Assembly (NCBI RefSeq): GCF_021531695.1
Contig: NZ_JADYUI010000008.1
Coordinates: 60,380 to 124,379 of the forward strand
From: Roseburia hominis
Lineage (GTDB): Bacteria > Bacillota > Clostridia > Lachnospirales > Lachnospiraceae
DNA length: 64,000 nucleotides
Direction: 5' to 3'
The translations under genes and the position numbers were made by a program. The notes under the pieces are model-generated. The model made no database searches. It saw only the letters and a program-made list of their open reading frames with translations, and was not told where the DNA came from. This document shows, piece by piece, positions 45,163-54,048 of the stretch; positions within the stretch are counted from its first letter, which is position 1; each line of letters opens with the position of its first letter.

Positions 45163-47358
45163 CTATTCAGCCTTCAAATAGATTAATTTTGCCTGGAAAT
45201 CTCCCCACGGATTTGCTATCTGAATGCCCGCATTCATTAAGGTATCTCCCAGATATGTTGCTTTGGAATCGTCAATCGTCACTTCATACCTCTTATCCGG
45301 ATTCAATCCCTTAAGGCAAATTCTTCTGCTGTGATAATTCGGGCGATTCAATACCTGAACAAATGTCACCAGTGCCTCTGACTGATCTTTGGAAACCACT
45401 TCATAACAGTCAAAATAATGATTCTCTCTGTAAGAAGCAATCCGGTAATAATCTCCCTCACGCACCAGATCATTATAAGTATGATACATTTTCACCTGTT
45501 CCGGTATCATCTTCCTGTCTTCTTCCGAAATCTTTGTAATGTCAAGCTCATAACCAAAGGTTCCGGCAAGCGCAACATAACCTCTGGTCTCAAATGGTGT
45601 AGTTCTGCCAACCGTATGATTCGGACAATCTGACACATGTGCACCCATAGTAGAAAGCGGGTAAACCAATGCCGTTCCTTCCTGAATCTTTAAACGCTCA
45701 ATCGCATCCGTATCATCCGAACACCAGATCTGCGGGCTGTAATACAACATACCCGGATCAAACCTTGCCCCACCGCCGGAACAGTTTTCAAGCAACAGGT
45801 GTGGAAATTCCTGTAACAGACGTTCCTGCAAAGCATAAACCGCAAGTACATAACGATGATAAATTTCTCCCTGCCGGTCTGCCGGAAGTTTAAAGCTTCC
45901 GATATCTGTAAGCTGACGGTTCATATCCCATTTTACATATTCAATATTGGCGCTGCGAAGTATTTTGGCAACACTTTCATAGGTATGTTCAAAAACATCT
46001 TCTCTTGTCAAATCAAGTACATACTGATTTCTGCATAAAGAACCAACACGTCCCGGAATCTGCAATGCCCAATCCGGATGTTCTTTGTATAAATCAGAAT
46101 CCGGCGAAATCATTTCCGGCTCAAACCAGATACCGAATTTAAGCCCTAACTTATTTACCTCATCTACTAAATGCTTTAGCCCACCATTGATTTTATTTTC
46201 ATTTACATACCAATCTCCAAGGCTTGTATTATCATCATTTCTGTGTCCAAACCATCCATCATCCATAACCAGCATTTCAATGCCATGTTCTGCCGCAGTC
46301 TTTGCAATAGCCAAAAGCTTCTCCGTATTAAAATCAAAGTAAGTAGCTTCCCAGTTATTGATAAGAATCGGACGCTTTTTATTCTTATACTCACTCCGGA
46401 TCAGATGATTACGATACAATTCATGATAGTTATGCGTCATTCCATCTAACCCATCTTTGGAATAGACCATAACTACTTCAGGCGCCTGAAATTCCATACC
46501 GGCTTCCAGTTTCCAGCAGAAATTCTCCGGATGAATTCCCATAACTGCACGAACCATATCAAACTGATTCAATTCCACCTGTCCCATAAAATTACCGGAA
46601 TATACAAAATGAAATCCATAGACTTCGCCTGTTTCCTGCGTAGCATTCTTCGCTTTTAACGCCATAAACGGATGATCCTGATGACTGGATTCTCCACGGA
46701 ACGATTCCACGCCCTGATAGCCATGCCCAACCTTGCGATACTCAATCATGCGCTCTCTCGCCCAGGAACCATGCATCGTCAAAAGCTCAAAATCCTTATT
46801 ATCCATATCAACGCAAGCAGATAATACCTTGGTTAAATAAATGTTTTTCTTCCCAACATTCTTTACTTTTACGCTTCTTGCAATCACATCTACATCAGAA
46901 AAAGCAGAATAAATCAAAACAACCTCAAGACCAAGTGCTTTATCCTCGCAGGTAAGCTCTAATGTCTCACATTCTCCTTCTGTCGCAAATGTTGCCGGAA
47001 GCCCTTCCAGTTTTGGTTTTCCTGCATAAATCTTATGAGATACATAAGATAAAGATACTGCTGCATGTCCTTCTTCTGTCTTTACGCTGATGCAGCTTCC
47101 TCTGTAATCTCCCAGACCATTTCCCGGATATTCCATCGGAAAACTATCTAAAAACGATACTCTGTCACGATTATTCTGAGACGGAACAAATGGTGCCTCT
47201 TTCGTTCTCATCAGATATCCAACATTATAATCCTTTAGTTTTCTCCCGTAGTATGCATGACCAACAAAATTTTCTTCATCTACAACCCCAAGAATATAAC
47301 TGGTGTTCGGTGTATCCAGTTTAAAAATTCTTTCTTTTTCATAATACTTAACTGACAT
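45163..47358 (-). CDS. alpha-galactosidase, GH36
   Basis: A 731-residue cytoplasmic alpha-galactosidase. N-terminal beta-sandwich to about 320, catalytic barrel at about 325-660, C-terminal beta domain. Nucleophile Asp478 in YVKWDMNR and acid/base Asp548 in CSDDTDAIER; WEATYFDF and MDDGWFG are family motifs. It removes galactose side groups from imported galactomannan oligosaccharides before the phosphorylases act. It has its own promoter, sharing an exact layout with that of GH113, and a structured repeat directly upstream of that control region. Confidence 0.95.
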   Translation of the reverse strand: MSVKYYEKERIFKLDTPNTSYILGVVDEENFVGHAYYGRKLKDYNVGYLMRTKEAPFVPSQNNRDRVSFLDSFPMEYPGNGLGDYRGSCISVKTEEGHAAVSLSYVSHKIYAGKPKLEGLPATFATEGECETLELTCEDKALGLEVVLIYSAFSDVDVIARSVKVKNVGKKNIYLTKVLSACVDMDNKDFELLTMHGSWARERMIEYRKVGHGYQGVESFRGESSHQDHPFMALKAKNATQETGEVYGFHFVYSGNFMGQVELNQFDMVRAVMGIHPENFCWKLEAGMEFQAPEVVMVYSKDGLDGMTHNYHELYRNHLIRSEYKNKKRPILINNWEATYFDFNTEKLLAIAKTAAEHGIEMLVMDDGWFGHRNDDNTSLGDWYVNENKINGGLKHLVDEVNKLGLKFGIWFEPEMISPDSDLYKEHPDWALQIPGRVGSLCRNQYVLDLTREDVFEHTYESVAKILRSANIEYVKWDMNRQLTDIGSFKLPADRQGEIYHRYVLAVYALQERLLQEFPHLLLENCSGGGARFDPGMLYYSPQIWCSDDTDAIERLKIQEGTALVYPLSTMGAHVSDCPNHTVGRTTPFETRGYVALAGTFGYELDITKISEEDRKMIPEQVKMYHTYNDLVREGDYYRIASYRENHYFDCYEVVSKDQSEALVTFVQVLNRPNYHSRRICLKGLNPDKRYEVTIDDSKATYLGDTLMNAGIQIANPWGDFQAKLIYLKAE

Positions 47359-47402
47359 TTTTTCTCCTTTTTGTCTAACATTTATTGTTATTATTATTCG
47401 CT

Positions 47403-47473
47403 TTTATACAAAATAGCATAATAATTGTGTTTCGTATATGCGATTTTTGCTTTACGCCTTCTCATTTTTTGCG
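47403..47473 (-). promoter_or_regulatory. GH36 promoter with bipartite activator-type motif
   Basis: Minus strand: CGCAAAAAAT (47464-47473), 25 bp, TATACGAA (47431-47438), 22 bp, TATAAA (47403-47408). The same three blocks with the same spacings occur upstream of GH113. There is no good -35, fitting an activator-dependent promoter. Confidence 0.65.
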
Positions 47474-47480
47474 ATTTTAG

Positions 47481-47680
47481 CCCGGAATTATTCACAGCAG
47501 CCAAGTGAAATCTGCAATTCGTGCGTCAAGCTTGCTTGTAAGCCGAATTTATGGTTTCACTTGGCGGGTGAATAGAATTCACCCACCACGCAGCCTCAGA
47601 CAAAAGCTGCAAAGCAGCGACAGATACGCTGGCGTAGCTGGTCTGTGGCTTGTCTGTGTGGTGGCTGTGAATAATTCGGG
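47481..47680 (-). repeat. structured ~200-bp repeat, copy 3 (inverted)
   Basis: Reverse orientation relative to copies 1 and 2, with all internal hairpins kept (TACGC/GCGTA, GCTGC/GCAGC, GGGTGAAT/ATTCACCC, CAAGC/GCTTG). It abuts the Nudix gene stop codon on one side and the GH36 control region on the other. Confidence 0.85.
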
Positions 47681-47681
47681 T

Positions 47682-48302
47682 TTAGTTATCCAAAAAAGCA
47701 AAGGGATGCTCTTTCTCCATCTGAAGAAATTGCATCAAAAGAAATGCCGCCCGGATGCAGACTCGTTCTTCGCTTAAAATCCGTTTTGCTTCTGCTTTAT
47801 CTACTAAAATTACCTCAAGACTTTCCGTATCTTCTCTGTCTTTTGGAGAAATGATTCCTGACGCATATCCAAATACTGCTGCATCACTTTCATCGGTAAA
47901 ACCCGGTCCCATAAAAAATGGATTTCGGAAAAATTCATTTCCTCCTGTATACACTTCAAAATCAAGTCCTGTTTCTTCTTTCATTTCACGAACCGCTGTC
48001 ATCTCCTTATTTTCTCCCGGATCAATCAAGCCTGCCGGCAGTTCATAAACATAAGCATCTAAGGGATACCTGTACTGTTTTATCATCACAATCTTTTCCG
48101 GATTCTGTTTCCAAATCGGATAAATCACAATTCCCTCTGCACCGGTTTCTCTTGTTTTTATCTTTATCTCATTCTCTTTATTTCTGGAGGCAAAATAGTA
48201 ATCAAATGGTTTTCCGCTTACTGTTCTTGCATCAATATGATACAAATTCAAAAAAGGATTATCCGACAATTTTTCTACACCCATACATTTTTTCTCTTTC
48301 AT
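47682..48302 (-). CDS. Nudix hydrolase, ADP-ribose pyrophosphatase-like
   Basis: 206 residues with the Nudix box GLIDPGENKEMTAVREMKEETGLDF cut here into its key parts: G-x5-E and REMKEE. The preceding MIKQYRYPLDAYVYELPAG is typical of ADP-ribose/NDP-sugar hydrolases. It hydrolyses nucleoside diphosphates linked to another group. The stop codon lies one base from the structured repeat, so the native 3' end may have been altered by it. No obvious link to mannan use. Confidence 0.88.
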   Translation of the reverse strand: MKEKKCMGVEKLSDNPFLNLYHIDARTVSGKPFDYYFASRNKENEIKIKTRETGAEGIVIYPIWKQNPEKIVMIKQYRYPLDAYVYELPAGLIDPGENKEMTAVREMKEETGLDFEVYTGGNEFFRNPFFMGPGFTDESDAAVFGYASGIISPKDREDTESLEVILVDKAEAKRILSEERVCIRAAFLLMQFLQMEKEHPFAFLDN

Positions 48303-48408
48303 AAAACGCTCTCCTTTCCATACAACGCGGATATTTTCCTACTGATACAGGCAAGCCATACTCCACTTAATGCTCTGCGCATTTAAAGTAAAAGAACCTA
48401 TTTAACGT

Positions 48409-49515
48409 TTAAAGCATTGGCACACCCTGCATATTCATATATGGCATTATTACTAAAATAGCAACCATCATAACAATGGAGATAATTGTTCCAATCAACG
48501 AGGTTACAAATCCGGCAGTCCACATCCCGCCTGTTGCTCCATCCTTCTTTGCCGTATAACTTCCCAAAAGACCAACCACACCAAACGCTGCTCCGTATCC
48601 CATACAGCTTAATACAAGGCTAAGAATCCCAAGAATCAGTGTCACTGTCATGGTCTGTTGTACTTCTTCCTGTGATGCCACAACCACTTCCCCGCATCTT
48701 CTTTGCACTAATTTTTCTAACTTTTTGCGGCGAAATAAGATAAGCGCCGGCACTAAAAAAATCGGAATCGCAAGCAAATTAATTGGAGAAAGTTTATTGA
48801 TTGCATCAATTTCATTCCCGGCTCCAAAAATACCGGCTGACATCAATGATGCAACATCAGTCAACGCATGCGCAATAATAACAATCCAAATGTTTCCACT
48901 GAGCAAATAAATCTCAGCAAATACCATCCCCAGTAATACGGTCTGCAGCATTTGAATTAACACACTTCCAAGAGAAACTCCTGCAAAAAAATTAATACTG
49001 TGCGTAGCACCAAAAAGCAGACTGCTTAAGATGACAGAAATTAAAATTCCCTTTTTCTCATTTCCAAATTTATCCAGAAACAAATTTAAAATCAGACCCC
49101 TGAATACAACTTCTTCACCAAATCCAACCAAAAACATACTAACCAGGAACATAACTATGTTTACAAACGGCTCCACCTGCGTTTCCGGAGATGCCTGTTG
49201 CAAAACTAATTGCCCATATAAACTATAAATACAATAGCCGGTCATAAATCCGCCAATATAAAATCCACGTAAAAACCCCTCACCTTTTTCTTTTAATATT
49301 TTGATATATCCGAAAAACACCAAGAGCAACAGACCGCAGATTCCTCCCACTGCTTCCGTAATCATCATATTCCCAAATCCCGGACATTGTATCTGCATTT
49401 TTTGCAATGCATACCCACTCAGATTCATCATCCCCAAAAATACAATTACCACAGCAACTGCACTTAATATAACTACCGCCGTATTACACTTTGCTATTCT
49501 TTTTCCCATACTCAT
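48409..49515 (-). CDS. CPBP family intramembrane protease with C-terminal membrane domain
   Basis: 368 residues. Eight or so membrane spans carrying the CPBP (Abi/Rce1) motifs GFGEEVVFRG near residue 132, FGATHSINF near 168 and IIAHALTD near 214. After about residue 270 comes an extra ~95-residue DUF4190-like two-span domain (LGILSLVLSCMGYG, TAGFVTSLIGTIISI). CPBP proteins are Glu-dependent membrane endopeptidases, some linked to bacteriocin immunity. Substrate unknown. Confidence 0.88.
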   Translation of the reverse strand: MSMGKRIAKCNTAVVILSAVAVVIVFLGMMNLSGYALQKMQIQCPGFGNMMITEAVGGICGLLLLVFFGYIKILKEKGEGFLRGFYIGGFMTGYCIYSLYGQLVLQQASPETQVEPFVNIVMFLVSMFLVGFGEEVVFRGLILNLFLDKFGNEKKGILISVILSSLLFGATHSINFFAGVSLGSVLIQMLQTVLLGMVFAEIYLLSGNIWIVIIAHALTDVASLMSAGIFGAGNEIDAINKLSPINLLAIPIFLVPALILFRRKKLEKLVQRRCGEVVVASQEEVQQTMTVTLILGILSLVLSCMGYGAAFGVVGLLGSYTAKKDGATGGMWTAGFVTSLIGTIISIVMMVAILVIMPYMNMQGVPML

Positions 49516-49550
49516 TTTTCCTCGCTTCTCTTTATAGTATAAACTTACGC

Positions 49551-49613
49551 ATTATCGCGCGAAGTGCTTTTTGTTGCATAGAGAATTCCTTGAAATTTTC
49601 TATGTAACAAAAA
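49551..49613. repeat. hairpin repeat, copy B
   Basis: ATTATCGCGCGAAGTGC, TTTTTGTTG, then the palindrome GCATAGAGAATT...AAATTTTCTATGT. It matches 2683-2735 block by block. Confidence 0.6.
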
Positions 49614-49652
49614 ATGCCGCCACTAAGTATTTCTACTTATGTAGCAGCATTT
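49613..49652 (-). terminator. terminator of the phosphohexomutase gene
   Basis: The minus-strand transcript forms AATGCTGCTACATAAGTA paired with TACTTAGTGGCGGCATT and then six T residues. Confidence 0.85.
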
Positions 49653-49719
49653 TCTAACACCAATTGTACCTGCTAAGTAAAGAGGACATTCTCAATCCGA
49701 TTCACACGCTATTGCCACA

Positions 49720-51450
49720 TTATTCTGCCTTTGCAGCTTTTAACATATCGTTCTTTACTGCTTCCAGTTTTTCTTCCGAATCTTTGATGGAAGTACCTTT
49801 CACTCCAAAATAGAATTTGATTTTTGGTTCTGTACCGGAAGGTCTTACACAACACCATGCATTATCTTCCAATTCATAATACAATACATTAGAATTCGGT
49901 AATCCTGTCTTTGTAACTTCTCCGGTTACTAAATCTTTTCTGGTATCTTCCTTATAATCACGTACTGCAAGTACTTTATATCCACCCAATTCTTTTGGCG
50001 GATTATTTCTCATATCAGTCATGATCTTAAGAATCTGCTCTGCACCATCAATACCTTTCAAGGTAAGTGTCTCAAGACCTTCCTTAAAGTAGCCGTATTT
50101 CTCATACATATCTACCATTGCATCCCACAAAGTCTTACCCTGTGCTTTATAATAAGATGCAACTTCACACAACATCATAACTGCAACACATGCATCCTTA
50201 TCTCTCGCATAAGTACCAGCCAGACATCCATAACTTTCTTCCAGACCAAATACATAGTTATTGCATCCGGTTTCATCAAAAATTTTAATCTGTTCACCAA
50301 TAAACTTAAATCCGGTCAATACTTCGATTAATTTTACACCATAATCTTTGGCAATTACTTTTGCCATATCTGTTGTAACAATGGTTTCCACCAAAGCCGG
50401 ATTTTCAGGCATGGTATTCGTTGCTGTTCTTTCGCGTAATATGTATTCCGCAATCAGCATTCCGGACATATTTCCGGTAAAGCTTACATATTCACCGGTT
50501 TTGGTATCTTTGCAATATACACCAAGACGATCCGCATCCGGGTCTGTTGCCAATACGATATCTGCATCTACTTCTTTTGCAAGTTTTAATGCAAGTTCCC
50601 ATGCTGCCGGGCTTTCCGGGTTCGGATAAGCTACTGTAGGGAAATTACCATCCGGAAGTTCCTGTTCCGGTACTACGATTACATTTTCAAATCCGAGTTC
50701 TTTTAACACGCGACGAACCGGAAGATTTCCTGTTCCATGAAGCGGTGTATAAACAATTTTGAAATCCTTTGCCATTTTTTTGATGATATCCGGATGAATA
50801 CTCTGTTTCTTTAATTCTTCCATATATTTATCATCAATTTCTTCTCCGATTACATTGTAAAGTCCTTTGCTTTCCGCATCTTTACGATCCATAGTCTTAA
50901 CTGCCGAAAACTCTGTAACTTTTGCTACTTCTGCTAAAATATTTTTATCATGAGGCGGTGTAATCTGTGCACCGTCTTCCCAATATACTTTGTAACCATT
51001 GTATTCTCTTGGGTTATGACTTGCTGTAATTACAATACCTGCGATACATTTTAATTCGCGTACAGAGAATGACAATTCCGGTGTCGGACGAAGGCTTGGA
51101 AATACATATGCTTTGATTCCGTTCGCATTTAAGCATAATGCTGCTTCATCTGCAAATTCTTTTGACATGATACGGGAATCATATGCAATTGCAACACCCT
51201 TTTCCTGACCGTTCTGGGCGATAATGTAATTTGCAAGTCCCTGTGTAGCCTGACGTACTGTATAAATATTCATACGATTTGTACCAGCTCCGATTACTCC
51301 GCGAAGTCCACCTGTACCAAACTCTAATTGACGGTAAAAACGATCCTCAATCTCTGCTTTATCATCTTTAATTGCAAGTAATTCCTGTTTTGTTGCATCA
51401 TCAAAATAAGGGTCTGTACACCACTGTTCATACACTTTCATGTAATCCAT
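49720..51450 (-). CDS. phosphoglucomutase/phosphomannomutase
   Basis: 576 residues from ATG 51450 (ten more codons are open upstream; spacing to AGAGG is a little long). Alpha-D-phosphohexomutase family: phosphoserine loop TASHNPREYNGYK near residue 140, metal loop DPDADRLG near 295, sugar loop GLEESYG near 400 and phosphate loop RPSGTEPKIK near 548. It converts mannose-1-phosphate from the GH130 enzymes to mannose-6-phosphate, and glucose-1-phosphate likewise, for ManA and glycolysis. It lies 80 bp after GH113 and is probably co-transcribed. Confidence 0.93.
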   Translation of the reverse strand: MDYMKVYEQWCTDPYFDDATKQELLAIKDDKAEIEDRFYRQLEFGTGGLRGVIGAGTNRMNIYTVRQATQGLANYIIAQNGQEKGVAIAYDSRIMSKEFADEAALCLNANGIKAYVFPSLRPTPELSFSVRELKCIAGIVITASHNPREYNGYKVYWEDGAQITPPHDKNILAEVAKVTEFSAVKTMDRKDAESKGLYNVIGEEIDDKYMEELKKQSIHPDIIKKMAKDFKIVYTPLHGTGNLPVRRVLKELGFENVIVVPEQELPDGNFPTVAYPNPESPAAWELALKLAKEVDADIVLATDPDADRLGVYCKDTKTGEYVSFTGNMSGMLIAEYILRERTATNTMPENPALVETIVTTDMAKVIAKDYGVKLIEVLTGFKFIGEQIKIFDETGCNNYVFGLEESYGCLAGTYARDKDACVAVMMLCEVASYYKAQGKTLWDAMVDMYEKYGYFKEGLETLTLKGIDGAEQILKIMTDMRNNPPKELGGYKVLAVRDYKEDTRKDLVTGEVTKTGLPNSNVLYYELEDNAWCCVRPSGTEPKIKFYFGVKGTSIKDSEEKLEAVKNDMLKAAKAE

Positions 51451-51530
51451 AATATAATTTTCCTCTCTTTCTTTCCGCATATATAATAATTATAACACTA
51501 GCCTGATTGCATTTCCACATAAAAAATGGA

Positions 51531-52469
51531 TTATCCTATGGTATTTTTCTCATAGAATGTTTTTACAGCCTTTACGGCAGGTTTTTCATAAAGTTCATAA
51601 CCGCTATCCTTTAATGCTTCTTCCTGCTCTTTTAACTGTTCACTCCATGACCAGAGACCAAACCCCTGTACCCAGTCTCTCTTTTCACAGGCTGCAAACA
51701 TAGACTCATAAAATTCTGCCTGCCCTTTTAAATCAAGTTCTCCCTGAATGGTCCAGTCATTTGGCACTTTGTTTGAGCCCTCTTTTGACATACAACCCGC
51801 TTCTGCAAAGAAAAAAGGCTTATTATATTTCTTCACAACAGTTTCTATCCTGTCCAGCTGAGTCTCCCAGTCATCCTTTGGATAATAACCACTGGATGAA
51901 ATTACATCTACCGCATCCCACCATGTCACATGACCTTCCTGATATTTGTCGGTATTATAGGAAACCGGTCCTTTGAATACTTCTTTGATATCCGCAATCA
52001 GCTTTCGCCATTCATTTTCCCGAATTTCCGTCATCACCATTTCACAACCGGCAATAAACATCTCACAGCCTTCTTCCTGTGCAATCTTTGCATAATGCAA
52101 CTGAAACCTGGTGTAAGACAAAAACCAGTTGCCCCATTTCGGCTCACATGGCACATCAATATCAAAAAAATGAATATGACCACGCCAGACATGATCTGCA
52201 CAATTGACCGTTGGTTTTAATGCAACACGAAGACCTAAACTTTTGGCATAACGAATCGTTTTTATAAGTTCCTCATCTGTCATCGTAGCATCCGAAGAAA
52301 AATCAATCTCTTCACTAATCGGGGTTGCCTGAATTCCAGCCGGTGCCAGAATCACAAAATCTGCTCCGGTCTGTTCCTTCATTACTTTTAAGCTTTTATT
52401 CGATGCCTCTGTGCCAAGATGTCCTTTCGGTACAAATGGTGCAAAGGTAACTCCTTTTATAAATTTCAT
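51531..52469 (-). CDS. intracellular endo-beta-mannanase, GH113
   Basis: A 312-residue (beta/alpha)8 enzyme without signal peptide. Acid/base Glu143 in FIAGCEMVMTE and nucleophile Glu223 in FFFAEAGCMS fit clan GH-A family GH113, with WRGHIHFFDID and SSSGYYPKDDW as family features. It would trim imported mannooligosaccharides in the cytoplasm to sizes accepted by the epimerase and phosphorylases. First gene of a GH113-phosphohexomutase pair whose promoter carries the same bipartite motif as GH36. Confidence 0.9.
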   Translation of the reverse strand: MKFIKGVTFAPFVPKGHLGTEASNKSLKVMKEQTGADFVILAPAGIQATPISEEIDFSSDATMTDEELIKTIRYAKSLGLRVALKPTVNCADHVWRGHIHFFDIDVPCEPKWGNWFLSYTRFQLHYAKIAQEEGCEMFIAGCEMVMTEIRENEWRKLIADIKEVFKGPVSYNTDKYQEGHVTWWDAVDVISSSGYYPKDDWETQLDRIETVVKKYNKPFFFAEAGCMSKEGSNKVPNDWTIQGELDLKGQAEFYESMFAACEKRDWVQGFGLWSWSEQLKEQEEALKDSGYELYEKPAVKAVKTFYEKNTIG

Positions 52470-52521
52470 ATCTTGCCCTCTCCTTTGTCATTTATACTCA
52501 TAAATTCCTTATGAATCCGTC

Positions 52522-52592
52522 TTTATATAAATAACACAGAGCTTGTTTCTTCGTATACTTAATTGTTGCGTTTTCTTTTCTTATTTTTTGCG
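52522..52592 (-). promoter_or_regulatory. GH113 promoter with bipartite activator-type motif
   Basis: Minus strand: CGCAAAAAAT (52583-52592), 25 bp, TATACGAA (52550-52557), 22 bp, TATAAA (52522-52527). Identical blocks and spacings to the GH36 promoter. Confidence 0.65.
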
Positions 52593-52599
52593 AAATTTA

Positions 52600-53946
52600 C
52601 TATCTCGTAACATCCTTTAACCATTTCTTTTGACGATAACGCATAAAACAAAACGGAAGTTTTATAATTTCATCGCTTAGGAGAATTATGTAAACCACCG
52701 TAACAGGCAGTTTAAACACAAATGCCGCCAATGCTCCCAAAAGAATCGAGCAACACCACATACTTGTCATATCAAGAATCATTCCGAATCTGGTATCTCC
52801 GCCGGAACGGAATATGCCTACGACAAATGTAGAATTCAGTGCCTGACCAAGGACATAATACGACATAACCAAAAGAAAATTCATAAGATATTTCGCTGTC
52901 TGTCCCGTAAAGCCCAATATTGTCACAATTAATGGACGAATCGCAAGAATCAAAATGCTTCCTGCTATCCCGCAGGCCAAAGAAAGCCGAACCAGTTTCT
53001 TCGCATAGCTTTCCGCAAGATCTTTCTTTTTCTCACCAATTGCTTTTCCAATCATAATTGCTGTGGCATTTGATACACCAAACCCAACCACCATGGAAAG
53101 CTGTCTTATCACCTGTGCGACAGAATTTGCTGCTGTGGCACTGCTGCCGAGTCTTCCCATAATTGCTGTATTTGCAGAATAACCGACACCCCATAAAACT
53201 TCATTTAAAATGACCGGATAGGCATAATAAAAGAAATCTTTCGTCAAAATCTTATCCGGTTTTAAAATCATTGATAAATGTACCTTTACTTCTTTACATC
53301 TAAATTTGCTATAAAATAATACCACAAGCATTTCCATGCAACGTGCCGATAAAGTACCAATAGCGGCTCCTACTACACCAAGCTTCGGTGCCCCGAAAAG
53401 TCCAAAGATAAGAATGGCATTTACTACAATATTTAAAAGCAAAGAACTTGCATACACAACGGTGGAAATTACTACCTTTTCTATACTCTTTAATAAATTG
53501 AGATAGGTCATAGTATATGCCGCAATCGGATAGGTAAATGCCAGAACCCGCATATAGCGGATGCCCTGTCTCGCCACCTCCGGATCTCTCGTATAAACAG
53601 ACATAATTTGTTCCGGGAATATCAAAGAAGCAAGCATAAAAAGAATTGCAACAATTTCTGTAAAAAGAATACTGATTGCCATGACCTTTTCAATCGCTTC
53701 TGTTTCCTTCTTTCCCCAATATTGCGCTACCAAAACAGAGCCGCCGGAAGCCGCTCCAAACAAAAACAGACTCAAAATCCAAAATACCTGACCACCAAGA
53801 GAACAACCGGATAACGCTTTTTCCCCAACTTTTCCAAGCATCAAAACATCTGTCGCCGATACCCCGACATTAATCAAATTCTGCAATGCCATAGGAATAA
53901 CGAGTGCAAATACTTTTTGATAAAAATTCTCCTTTTGTGCCTTCAT
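52600..53946 (-). CDS. MATE family efflux transporter
   Basis: About 448 residues from the ATG that gives the usual MATE start (ENFYQKVFALVIPMALQNL); 16 further codons are open upstream but lack a ribosome site. Twelve predicted spans in two six-span halves with ADVLML-like (SATDVLMLGKV) and AQYWGKK motifs. It exports cationic compounds by Na+ or H+ antiport. A perfect 16-bp inverted repeat lies 50 bp upstream of the start. Confidence 0.92.
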   Translation of the reverse strand: MKAQKENFYQKVFALVIPMALQNLINVGVSATDVLMLGKVGEKALSGCSLGGQVFWILSLFLFGAASGGSVLVAQYWGKKETEAIEKVMAISILFTEIVAILFMLASLIFPEQIMSVYTRDPEVARQGIRYMRVLAFTYPIAAYTMTYLNLLKSIEKVVISTVVYASSLLLNIVVNAILIFGLFGAPKLGVVGAAIGTLSARCMEMLVVLFYSKFRCKEVKVHLSMILKPDKILTKDFFYYAYPVILNEVLWGVGYSANTAIMGRLGSSATAANSVAQVIRQLSMVVGFGVSNATAIMIGKAIGEKKKDLAESYAKKLVRLSLACGIAGSILILAIRPLIVTILGFTGQTAKYLMNFLLVMSYYVLGQALNSTFVVGIFRSGGDTRFGMILDMTSMWCCSILLGALAAFVFKLPVTVVYIILLSDEIIKLPFCFMRYRQKKWLKDVTR

Positions 53947-53995
53947 TTTTTGTCCATACCTCCATTTCATCCAATTGTATCTTACGATAAACAAT

Positions 53996-54037
53996 GAGAC
54001 AATAGATTATGTACTTTTGTTCATAATCTATTGTCTC
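53996..54037. promoter_or_regulatory. perfect 16-bp inverted repeat upstream of the MATE gene
   Basis: GAGACAATAGATTATG (53996-54011) and its exact complement (54022-54037), 10-bp loop. No T run follows on the minus strand, so an operator or a leader hairpin is more likely than a normal terminator. Confidence 0.6.
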
Positions 54038-54048
54038 GAAGCAATCTT

